Part shown: positions 55,059-64,000 of the stretch, in pieces
Layout of the letters: the number at the start of each line of letters is the position of its first letter
Numbering within the stretch: the first letter of the stretch is position 1
Assembly: GCA_032158265.1 (NCBI GenBank)
Contig: JAVTIF010000007.1
Span: 1,612,001-1,676,000 of the forward strand
Length of the DNA: 64,000 nt
Source of the DNA: Bacidia rubella
Taxonomy: Eukaryota > Ascomycota > Lecanoromycetes > Lecanorales > Ramalinaceae
Reading direction: 5' to 3'
Made by a program: the position numbers and the translations under genes
The notes under the pieces: generated by a model
Seen by the model: the letters and a program-made list of their open reading frames with translations, nothing else
Told to the model about the DNA's origin: nothing
Databases searched by the model: none

Positions 55059-57031
55059 ATGACGCCCATCAATATGACCGAGGACCGGTATGGCACTGCT
55101 CCATCAACCCCTCCTTCTTCAAGTATTGACATAATGAACAGGATAGCCTCAGCCGCTGGCGCCGCTGGCGCCGGCTTTCGTCTCTCTCTTATTCTTAATG
55201 CTGTCAGGATGAAGATGCAGAATGCCGATGCAGAAATACAAAACATCTCCAGAGGCGTCTCGGACTTCTCCCTCATGCTCAAGCAGGTCGCAAGGACAAT
55301 GCAAGAGGGAGGTGTTGCCCCTACACCACTTGCTGTGGAGACCCTCTTCGACATCAAGGACCATAGCGAACACATCTTTGAGGAGATCAAAAATATGACT
55401 GAGCTTGCTCAGATTCGAGATGAAAGCGGGAACCTTACAGAGATTGGCATCAGCCAAAGGATAGTCTGGTGCTTTAAGCAGCAGAAGGTCCCCTACATGC
55501 TTGGCCAGCTGGACTATCTCAAGCTGAATCTGGCCATCATGCTACAGATCCTTCAGCTGGCCAAGATAATTGCCCCTACCAAGTATGTCTCATTGTGATC
55601 ATTGGTAGTTGCATACTGACGGTCACCAGGCCACGCGTTTCGGACAAATTCATGATGCAAGAGCGAGCAGAAATACAGAATATGATCGTCCTACAGCACT
55701 GGTCGTTTGAAGAGCTCAGGAACCTATATAATGCTGCCAACGACGATACCCGGCGTGACTCGGTCGCCTCTGTTGGTGAAGATCCTCCTCCAAAGTATGA
55801 CGACCAACCTCCAGACGAAGTTCGGCTAGCCATCACTGCCCCACCAAGACCACCAAAGGAGAATGAATCATCCCAAGCAATGGTGCAATATAAGGAGCAG
55901 CCGCTGCAACAGCTCGATGAATCCCTACATCAAGCATTGAGCAAGGAAAACCAAACACTGAGCGCTCAAGTCCCGGACATTGTGAATCATCTACTCAGGG
56001 AGTGGACCATTCCGCAATACCCACCACAAGCGGAGCATCCAGGCGCTCGCGCCATTACCAATGGTGTTGGTCACTACAGATCAAGAAGATATGGCGCCCA
56101 TGTATCTGACGAAGAGGAAGATACTACCGAGTCGGATTATGATGATTCTGATGATCAGCCCAGAGGAAAATACCTGGAGGGTCCGAAGCCCAACGCCGTC
56201 AAGAAGAAGCTGCGCTTCAAGGAGCAACAAGCCAAGGTTGAATCTGATTCAGACGAGGAAAATCATCGCCCAAGACGATCAACGGATGGTCGACATATTC
56301 TACGCAATGCTAATGAATCCTCGTCAGACTCGGAACTGTCTTCATCCCCAGCAGCCACGCGGCATCATAGGAGCCATAGAAGCCACAAGCAATCTAGCAG
56401 CGGTAGCAGCTTTGAACACCCTTCCCATACCTCATATGACCGTAAACGTCGTCCATACGCAGGAGCACCGTCGGGACCCAGAAATAGCCCACCAGAGAAG
56501 GAAGCTATCCGCCCTCCACCCGGTTCACGAGGAATGGCCCATTCACCGAGGCAGGGACATGTCCCCATACAGACCCAAGGCTGGCAAGGTCATCCGCCGC
56601 AGGGGCACCCTCCAAACCCAAATCTCCGACCACCAGCACCCCAACACTACTACACTAGCCCAGGAGCCCCCCAGCGATCAAACCAAGGTGGACCTTACAT
56701 ACCTCAGCAATATCAGCCCGGCATATACAGTCCAGCTGCAAGCCCCACCATGCAGAAAGGATCTTTCTTCCCCCATCAGCAAGGGCGTCCGCCCGGACCT
56801 GCACAAGGACCTCCGCCAGCTCACATACCTCGTGATTCACGTTCGGCCAGAACGAAGCATGACCGAAGTAATAGGAGCAGCTACGAGAGCAATGGCAGCC
56901 ACAGAGACCGAGTATCCGAGCGCGGCGGTCGCGACAAAAAGGATGCGAGCCGTAACATTAAGAAGGGCATCGGGATCGGTGCAGCCGCTGCTGGCTTGAT
57001 GGAGCTACTAAGCGGACTTGATGGTATATGA
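55059..57031 (+). CDS. protein with fungal STAND-type N-terminal helical domain and long disordered tail
   Basis: Exons 55059-55582 and 55630-57031, joined over a 47-nt intron (GTATGT, branch CTGAC, CAG), give 641 residues. Residues 28-210 are helical: IASAAGAAGAGFRLSLILNA, EIQNISRGVSDFSLMLKQVA and VPYMLGQLDYLKLNLAIMLQ. This is the same general domain type as in the ankyrin gene at 40.6 kb. The rest is low complexity: acidic DEEEDTTESDYDDSDDQP, Ser/His/Arg-rich blocks, a Pro/Gln/Tyr-rich stretch and a KKGIGIGAAAAGLMELLSGL end. No effector or nucleotide-binding domain is visible. An alternative first exon from 54985 (MSLTAVFDLSSVRTTYNVIP) can splice in frame from 55053 to the G at about 55141, replacing the first 27 residues. 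Function unknown. Confidence 0.72.
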
Positions 57032-57614
57032 CACCTTTTTGGCCAGACAACACCCTTGTCTTCCCGCATGACCGAGCAGGACCACTCCGGGAAAGCAGCA
57101 ACATAAGATCGCATGGGACAATGGAGAATACAAAACCTTTATCCTATGAAGCATTACAATGGTTTACAGAATTGGACAACACATGGATTGAGGCCTTAAC
57201 TCGGGATAGTTACGCCGCCAGCATAGCATACATTGAAGGCGCAGTGAATTCAAAGGTCGACGGACGAAGCATCATGCCATGATGTTATGAAGTATTACGA
57301 TTTTCATCTATAGTCTACCGCGATAATTGCATGCGACGACAGAGGATGTATGCATGTACGTTAGGGAGGCTATAATCTTTCAATTCTTCCTGTACGTTGT
57401 CATGTACTTGATGAGATACGATTTTATTTCTACCTTAGAATGATACCGTTGAACATCTTGTGCCACTATATTACACTTTTGCCTCTACATCTGCTTGATC
57501 GCTGCTTACGTTCACCAATATCTGTGCGACAAGCACAAACGGTCAAGACATCTGAAGGTCAAGAACAGATGCGAACTCGCGTTCTGGACCCTCCTCCTCT
57601 CACCCATCCGAAAC
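57032..57614. other. convergent intergenic region
   Basis: About 580 bases between two 3' ends. The 84-codon frame at 57028 overlaps the preceding gene and looks spurious. Confidence 0.4.
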
Positions 57615-58736
57615 CTACACCCCCGCAACAATGAACCCACAGCTCTTGCCCCCCTCCAAGGCCCCTGTCGCCTTCACAGCATCCACAACCAGCATAGCCA
57701 TAACCCTCCTCACACCCGTTTGGTTCGTATCCGTTAAGCCCTTCAGCGTCGTCATAGCTTTCTTTCCCAACTCTGTGGAAAAAACATGACATCAGCAACC
57801 ATTATTCCCCGCCCCTTATCCTCCTCCTTCCTCCCCCTCACACCCTGCTATCCTACAACAACATGCCAGGTTCCAGAGAGAGAAAAACGGCCGGGGGGCG
57901 AATTGGGAAGGAAAACAAAGAAAATCAACTCACCCATATCACAGACCCCATTCCCACCATTCCCCCTCGTGCCTTTATCCCCATTCCCATCCACCGTATT
58001 AATATAGATATTCGCCCCTTCAATATCCCCCAAAGTCAGCAAAAATTCCCTCAACCACCTCTTCCCCTCCTCCATCCCCCTTCACTCTTCCTCCCCCGCG
58101 AAAAAGCAGCAAAATAAAAGGGGGGGGAAACAACTACATACCAAAAGCACTCTCCACCCCTCCGCCACTCAAAATACCCTGCGGCACTTCCGCCCCAGGA
58201 CTTATCGGCGCGCTCTGAAACTTCTTCGTCAACCCCGCCGCCACACTATTGATCGCCGCTTGCTGACTTTCCGTCGCTAACTCCTTGCTTAGGTAGTAGA
58301 TGATCAGGGCACCATTGGGTGCAGAAATCCCCAGCGTAAGCGCTTCTCCCACCGACGAAGACGAAACATCTGGCCCCCCATTCTCCCCCCCACCAGCTAC
58401 AGTCCCACCCGCCCCGGATGGTGGTGAATACGCCGTTGCGTCCAGCGGAAAGAATAAGGGTGTGAAGCCAGACGCGTAAGAGGCCGGGAGCACAAAGCGC
58501 TCTGTATCCTGCGGGCCCGGGCTTATGGTGGTTAAGGGGGTGGATTTGGCGGCGGTGAGGACGAGCGAGTAGTTGTTCTCTGGGAAATATAAGGAGGCCG
58601 GGTTGGGGTAGGGGATTAGTGCGCCGAGGGTTGTGTCGGTGGCGCCTGTGGAGGTTTGAGGGAGGGGGTGGGGATGGGCGAGGGTTGGGGTAAGGAGGGA
58701 GAGGAGGAGGGGGGCGAGGGTGGTGGTGGGAAACAT
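57615..58736 (-). CDS. secreted protein, tandem family member A
   Basis: Model: exons 58736-58142, 58017-57934 and 57772-57615, 837 nt and 278 residues. The start (MFPTTTLAPLLLSLLTPTLA) is a signal peptide; the frame above it reaches another ATG at 58829 but is low complexity. Intron 1 uses GTATGT, a CTGAC branch and an unusual AAG acceptor; intron 2 is GTGAGT...CAG. The mature protein has a hydrophobic core strand (SAPNGALIIYYLSKELATES), an ANIYINTVDGNGDKG stretch, one Cys (CDMELGKK region), then VRRVMAMLVVDAVKATGALE and a second Cys in KSCGFIVAGV. The same order of elements occurs in the two neighbouring genes upstream, so this is one of three diverged paralogs. I recognise no known domain. 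Confidence 0.62.
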
Positions 58737-59646
58737 GATGGGTTGTTGGGCGATGTGATGGTTGGGGTTGGGTGTGTGGTGTGGGTTAGTTGGAGGTGGA
58801 GGTGGAGGCCGTCTTTGGGCTGTTATCATGGATTGATGGAGCTGGCATATCTTGAGCTTGGAGGAGGTACGTGTTTACATATTCCTTTGGATATTGTCTC
58901 AGTAGTCTCACGGGAGTCGCTCAAGCGCGAGACGCAAGGATTGGATCTTTATGGAGACTCGGACTCAGCGCCCAACGATGAAGTACGCGACTTGACTTAG
59001 ACAAGGGAGCTAGTCTCGTCCAACGGCTATTGGCCCCGTTACAATTGTCTCTCTTACCTGGTATGGGAACCAAAGAAATCGGCAATGCACGGTGAACCGT
59101 GCAGTTCGACGGTGTACCAATACACCAGGGCGCGGATAACTAAGAGTTGGGAGTCGGGGAGGTGGAGACAAAGCGAGGATAGTGCGTTACTGAGATCTCT
59201 GGGGGTGGACTGGTTGTTGGATGGATGTCATGTAAGGACTAGTGTCATTGACGATAGGTCTGGGTGTAAATGTACTGTTACCATGGATTTTGCTGCCTTC
59301 CATCTCAGCTCTCTCCTAAGAATTATATCTTTTGTCTGCTTGGGTAGAGGCTTTCCTTTACTGATCGACGGTTCTGTTGTATGCTACGTTGGCAAGTCTT
59401 GATTCGCCATTTGAGGAACGGTCATGAGGTTGGTAGATGGAGTATTTAGAGACTTAACCCAGTGTCCAAAGTACCTTCTGTTCGGCTCCAAGTTACTCGT
59501 TCTAGTGGCATTTGCGTATATATCCATATTTTTTTCACCCTCCCCTCCCCTCTTCACGATCACGCCCATCCCCTTAACCCCCGCTCCACAATCCCCTTCC
59601 AACCCACATCCCTCTCCACACCCACCCTTCCTCTCCACTAGCTCCC
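58737..59646. other. intergenic region between secreted paralogs A and B
   Basis: About 900 bases. Contains the promoter of member A. No other coding signal is seen. Confidence 0.4.
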
Positions 59647-60612
59647 CTACGCACTCTTAACAACACCTGCCCCCAAATCCCCCGCAGGCTTACCATCCGC
59701 CAAAACCGGCATCCCCTTCTTTTGCAACCTCGCATTCCCAAAAAACGCACAACTCGCCACGTTCATTCCCCCCACCGTCCCCCTATCAAGCACAACCCAA
59801 TTCATAACCACACCCGGGCCCCCGACCACCAACCTCGCAAAAGCAGCCAACCCCTCAACCGCCAAATCCACCGGACAATTCCCGCTCGGACTTCCACTGG
59901 GATCCAACATCAACGTCGCGTGCGGAAAATCGTCCTTTGTGGCTGAGGGGCTATCACCTTCAGTTTGAAAAAGTGTAACGATTGGGCCCTCGGGTTTCTC
60001 CGGCACGATGGTGTCGGCGCCAGCGGGGTGCAATGGATCGCTGACGTTCTGGCCGAGTTGGCGCTGCATCTCTCGAATCGCGTTGGCTAGGGCATGGTAG
60101 TGGTTTGAGTCTGTGTGCTTTTTGGAACTGTACCAGAGGATCAGCAGTTTTTGCGCGTTGGATCCGACTGTCACGGGGACGGCGTTGTCATAACGGGTAC
60201 CGAGATTGGTAGCGCCAGGATTGGTGGTGTCGAGATTGGTGGCGGTGTCATTGGCGGCTTTGTCAGCGGCTGGGGGAGACGCGTTGGCCGGAAGAGGGTC
60301 GTTGGCAGAGAAAGCGTAGCCGCGAGCGGGAGGGGCGGAGGAGGGGAATCGGGGTGCTGGGTACTTGGGGTCGGTTGGGATGATCGCGTAGGGGATCTGG
60401 GAGAGTTTGACTGTGTTGGCGGCGGAGAAGGCGGTGGAGATGGATGCGTCGTGTTGTTGGTTTGCGTCGGGGTTTTGTTTGGGCAGGTAGGTCGAGAGGA
60501 GGTCGAGGTCAGGTCCGGGGACGTCGGGGGCAGATGGAGATTGTCCTTGTGGACGAGAGAGGATGGGAGTTAAGAGAGTGGATGCCGTCAGAGTGAGTAA
60601 TTGCGTCCTCAT
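59647..60612 (-). CDS. secreted protein, tandem family member B
   Basis: One exon of 321 residues. MRTQLLTLTASTLLTPILSR is a signal peptide. A Pro/Ala/Asn-rich first half with N-glycosylation sites contains PAPRFPSSAPPARGYAFS, close to LPDFPVSAPPPAGYPLSG in member C. Then come the core strand SNAQKLLILWYSSKKHTDSN, FPHATLMLDPSGSP, a first Cys (SGNCPVDLAVEGLAAFARLV), GVVMNWVVLDRGTVGGMN and a second Cys in VASCAFFGNA. Members A and C show the same two-Cys layout. Unlike them, B has no intron. It has no membrane span after the signal peptide. Function unknown; a small secreted family in tandem is often linked to host or substrate interaction, which is inference. Confidence 0.7.
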   Translation of the reverse strand: MRTQLLTLTASTLLTPILSRPQGQSPSAPDVPGPDLDLLSTYLPKQNPDANQQHDASISTAFSAANTVKLSQIPYAIIPTDPKYPAPRFPSSAPPARGYAFSANDPLPANASPPAADKAANDTATNLDTTNPGATNLGTRYDNAVPVTVGSNAQKLLILWYSSKKHTDSNHYHALANAIREMQRQLGQNVSDPLHPAGADTIVPEKPEGPIVTLFQTEGDSPSATKDDFPHATLMLDPSGSPSGNCPVDLAVEGLAAFARLVVGGPGVVMNWVVLDRGTVGGMNVASCAFFGNARLQKKGMPVLADGKPAGDLGAGVVKSA

Positions 60613-61533
60613 GATGGCTGATTGGTGAATTAAATTGGTTGGACTGCTGATTGTGTGAGATCAGAATCTGAGGAGTGTTGTTCTGTGAATGGTCCGTTAT
60701 GCACAAGAGGGAACGATCCAATTTGTATGACAGCATGTCGTAAACAGTCTATGATGTGGAACGGCTCGTGCTTTCTTGCCATGTTTGAGAGCGCTACCGC
60801 TTGTCGTTGTAGCTTGTCTATATTCAGATGCCCATTGGCCATTAATCAGGAGGTCAGGTCACGTTTCATGATGGTTTGTCTGTGCTCTGGCCATCAAGAT
60901 CTGGAATCATCGCGTATACGCCCGTTTCGAGTATGTTTTTGTTTGGCACACTCTCAAGCGCCGGCCCGAGATCTGATCCTATACGCACCATGGCTGAGAC
61001 TGACATAGTCATAACCGTTAAACTTGTGTAATAGAGGAAGTGACGGGATCTTGACTCAACGGAGGTGACGCGACGACATTGGCGGTTCCTTAGACTCGAC
61101 AAGCATATCTATCCACCAAAATCAAGATATGCTGGCAATGAACCAAAAAATTCGCAAAAATATACTGTGAGACAATGTTGCAACTGCCTTCAAGCCAAGA
61201 GTCCGACTATCTGTTGCGCTTTCCATCGGCCTTTTGGCTACTCTCAACACCACAGACTGGAGCAGCGGCCGACACGTAGCTCGTAGATGCCTTTAGATGG
61301 CCAAAAACATCATATCCTCTCTTCTTATAGATGAAAGGCTTTAAGCTTTTGAGTAAGAAGAAAAGGGGATCGACAAATAGTTGCAGCAGTATTAGAATGC
61401 AGAGGAGGAGCAAACTCTTATTTGGCTCGTATGACGGCTGAGACCACGAGGGTCCATCTTTGTATCTTGATGATCGCGGAATGATCAACGTCATGACATA
61501 GAGCAAGAAAGACCCCCGCTTCATATGTTCCCT
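60613..61533. other. intergenic region between secreted paralogs B and C
   Basis: About 920 bases with only short frames. Holds the promoter of member B. Confidence 0.4.
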
Positions 61534-62340
61534 TTAGCTCGTAGCCACAGTCCCACCGAGTCCTTTTTGCACAGGTCTCAAGCTAGTGAAAACCACGCAC
61601 CCGCCCTCCGTCTCCTCATCCCACAAGAAAAAGTGCATAACGAACCGGGGCCCATTCTGCTTGCTCATGCCAACCCACAATTTCAACCCTTCATCCACTA
61701 TATCCTTGCTACAATCCTTGACCTCAATTCCCCCACCACCCAAGTAACCCAGTTCCTGCGAGCTCTCCCATCCGCCTGCCCTTGAGACAGCATTAATTGG
61801 GAGCCTGGCCCTTGGGATGATGGGCTCTTCAGGTGTAGGAAGGTCTATGGCGTTATGGTAGAGTATCCCTTCGGTCTGTGCCAAGGCGGTCATGGCTGTG
61901 ACGGGCAAGGGTTCCGACGATGCGGCTTGCGCGAAGACGATCACGAGGAGTTTTTTGCCGGAGAGGGGGTAGCCAGCTGGTGGTGGAGCGGAGACGGGGA
62001 AGTCGGGCAAGCTAAGAAGGAGGCTGCGTCAGCGAAGGACCGGAGAACAGGAGTTGGATGGTTAGACTCGCGGTTTAGCGGCATTGAGAGGGCTCTCTTG
62101 CTTCAATATATCGGCTATCGTGAAGTTGCTAAGATCTGGCAGGGGTTGCATGCCCAGGGCCAAAGAGTTGAGATTGGTAGGAATGAGCAATTCGCTAAGT
62201 GGCGTGTCCTGAATGCGTTGTCCGCCGTTCATGGGACGGAAACCTGAAGCAGGAGTGGGCGACGAGACTGCCGTCCCTAGGCACAGAGCAGCGCTCAACG
62301 CGTTGAGGGCTGCTCGCATGTTGCTTATGTTGCTGCGCAT
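61534..62340 (-). CDS. secreted protein, tandem family member C (probable GC-AG intron)
   Basis: Two exons, 62340-62102 and 62011-61534, give 717 nt and 238 residues. The start has two ATGs (62340 and 62319); from the second, MRAALNALSAALCLGTAVSS is a clean signal peptide. The first exon runs into a stop unless spliced. The only GT nearby (62067) is in the wrong phase. A GC donor at 62101 (GAA|GCAAGA), a CTGAC branch and the TTAG ending at 62012 restore phase and give NLPDFPVSAPPPAGYPLSG, which aligns with member B. The core strand KKLLVIVFAQAASSEPLPV, the first Cys (GIEVKDCSKDIVDEGLKLWV), FVMHFFLWDEETEGG and the second Cys (GCVVFTSL) follow the family pattern. Splice model is moderately sure, family membership more so. 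Confidence 0.6.
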
Positions 62341-62820
62341 GATGTGGTAATAGCAGTAAAGATTTGTTTCCTAGACAAAATTGTTGCAGTCAGATTGATG
62401 CTAATGGCTACTCCTAGAAGAGTAGAGTATCTCTGTAGCATTTAAAGCACGCAGGTTTGGAGAATTGCTTTGCCGTCTCCCAGAATAAAGGCTCGCAGAA
62501 ATAGCTACGACAGCTAACCTTTTAGGCGACATGTCTTTCGCCTTGAGGAAAGCATATGGACGACCAACGACAGTCTGTATTCGAAACAGGGCCAAAATTG
62601 TGAGAGACAAGCGAAGCAGGGCGCAAGTGGTGGAGACATTGCGCTTATGACAGCGAAAATTTAGCGCCTTTAAATTTTGACTTGCCTATAATTTGAGCAG
62701 CAGGCGAGATCGATAGAGACGGTCTGAATAGTCTTAGTAGTCCTTATAGCTCTTTGAGTATGCGAAAAGCTTTTTCCACACCCGAGCACTGCTTCTGTAC
62801 TTGTAGTGGCCTCACTCCGA
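62341..62820. other. intergenic region
   Basis: The 480 bases between member C and the 3' end of the MFS gene. A 69-codon minus frame at 62401 has no support. Confidence 0.4.
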
Positions 62821-63963
62821 TCACCGTTCGTGCGGATGCTTCGGCATCTTGGGGAATAGTAACCAAACACCGAGCATGATGACCAGGAAAGCGAGGATTA
62901 TAGGCTGCAGAGTCTTGACACCCTGAGCCTGAACGATCGCGCCTACCATGAAAGGAAGTCTGGGTCCAAGATGTCAGCTTCTGCAAGTCATGATGGACAT
63001 GAGAACGTACATGGCAGCACCACCGCCACCAAGCGCTGAAGCAAATCCTACAGCGGCCACATGCAGCTCCTTAGGTAGAAGCCTCGATGCCATAAGCACC
63101 GCAGCTGGGAAGAACGGTCCGATGAAGAAGCCGACAAGGGCGATGGCGACAGCGGAAACGATGAACTGAGGCACAAGCCAGAAGAGGAGTTCCGTACCCA
63201 TTGCAATGACAAGGTATACGATGACGGCAAGCCGCTCTCCAATCTTCGGTGTCACGAAGCCCAGAACGACTCTACCGGCCGTAAGACCAAGCCAAAAGCC
63301 TGTAGCTGTCATACCAGAGGAGAAAGGTTGACTGTGCCGGACCTCTGTCATGAAAATGACAATGTAGCCACCAGTAGATACCTCAACACCCATGTACGTC
63401 AGCAAGAAGGCTGCAGCAACCCATGTGGGTCTCTGTCTGATAGCCCGTCTCGTCATGCCCTTCTCATCCGTATCATTCCTGCTTTTCATCTTGTAAACCT
63501 TGCTTGTCTCGTCCCAGAAAGCCCAGGTACAGACAGCCAACTCCGCGAGCATCAGCCCCGTCATAATGTAGAAGAACTGCCACCATCCTAGCCCATACTT
63601 CGTAACCATCGACGTAGCAATTGAAGGAGCGATGACGGCACCTACCCCGTAGCATCCGTGCATGAGCCCCATGATCTCGTTTGCCTTGTCCATCTCTGAT
63701 ACCCAGGGGTTCCAAGCCGCGTCAAGTAGGCCGTTGCCGAAACCGGCGAAGGCTAGGATGGTGACGACGGCAGGATAGGGAGGGTGTGTGGAGATGACGA
63801 CGTAGGCGAGGAGCCTGGAGATGGGGGAGCAGATGGCCATGCCCCTCTTCCCCAGCCGCAGGTGGAGGCGATCAGCTACAAGGGAGGCCACGATGTAGCC
63901 TACGAAAGGGGAGAGGAAGACGAGCGAGGCGACGACGTAGTTCAAGGTGTAATCTTCTTGAAT
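62821..63963 (-). CDS. MFS transporter, fucose-permease/Bsc6-like (5' part outside window)
   Basis: Two exons are visible, 63963-63011 and 62959-62821, joined by a 50-nt intron (GTACGT...CAG). They encode 363 residues. A TAG acceptor at 63964 shows that at least one more exon lies beyond the window. The part present holds about ten to eleven membrane helices: SLVFLSPFVGYIVASLVADR, ILAFAGFGNGLLDAAWNPWV, GCYGVGAVIAPSIATSMVTK, GVEVSTGGYIVIFMTEVRHS and GFFIGPFFPAAVLMASRLLP. The end, after GGGGAAILPFMVGAIVQAQG, is VWLLFPKMPKHPHER. The DAAWNPWV and GVEVSTGGY phrases fit the fungal FHS/FucP-type MFS group. Substrate unknown; a sugar or related small molecule is possible. Confidence 0.85.
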
Positions 63964-64000
63964 CTAGACATTGTGAGTAGTATATCCCAATACGGGATAA

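Noticed and set aside
57028..57282. 84-codon frame after the STAND-domain gene
   Set aside because: Overlaps the end of the preceding gene, lies in its 3' region, and shows no domain.

Overview
The window is eukaryotic nuclear DNA from a filamentous ascomycete (Pezizomycotina; a dothideomycete is my best guess). Genes are dense and on both strands. Introns are mostly 45-105 nt with GTRNGT-type donors and CTRAC-like branch sites. The content is fungal: cytosolic ribosomal proteins, GCN1, two DEAH-type helicases, a HET-domain protein, fungal STAND-type N-terminal domains, a DUF6536 membrane protein and many secreted proteins. I saw no tRNA, rRNA, CRISPR, bacterial or viral genes. Gene models below were joined by hand across introns. 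Every intact complete model gives a coding length divisible by three.

Layout. 0-9.6 kb is a housekeeping block: a mitochondrial carrier (partial), an SR splicing factor, a TFIIIC tau55-like subunit, a DUF4267 membrane protein, a Vps62-like protein, and the head-to-head pair eL19/eL18. 9.6-14.7 kb is gene-poor: a 121-bp element with terminal inverted repeats, a cluster of perfect hairpins, one secreted or membrane hypothetical with a probable short intron hiding a stop codon, and one doubtful small gene. 14.7-24.4 kb holds a HET gene, the spliceosomal helicase Prp2/DHX16 and a Pro/Gln-rich protein with a CAG tract. 24.4-39.7 kb is again housekeeping and translation-related: GCN1 divergent from a DHX29/YLR419W-like helicase, a 2H phosphoesterase and eL42.

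39.7-64 kb looks accessory. It has an ankyrin protein with a STAND-type N-terminal domain, a DUF6536 gene broken by a stop and a frameshift, a NIPA-type Mg transporter, a secreted hypothetical, a patatin-like protein without the catalytic serine, a disordered protein with a second STAND-type N-terminal domain, three tandem diverged secreted paralogs, and an MFS transporter running off the end.

The points most worth following are the tandem secreted family at 57.6-62.3 kb, the patatin with GxGxG in place of GxSxG, the broken DUF6536 gene, two probable GC-AG introns, and the unexplained inverted-repeat structures at 9.8-10.2 kb. Part of that repeat sequence recurs at 42.45 kb. I did not find a clearly new multi-gene system. 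The nearest candidates are the secreted tandem family and the separate genes carrying domains that fungi often fuse into NLR-like immune receptors.
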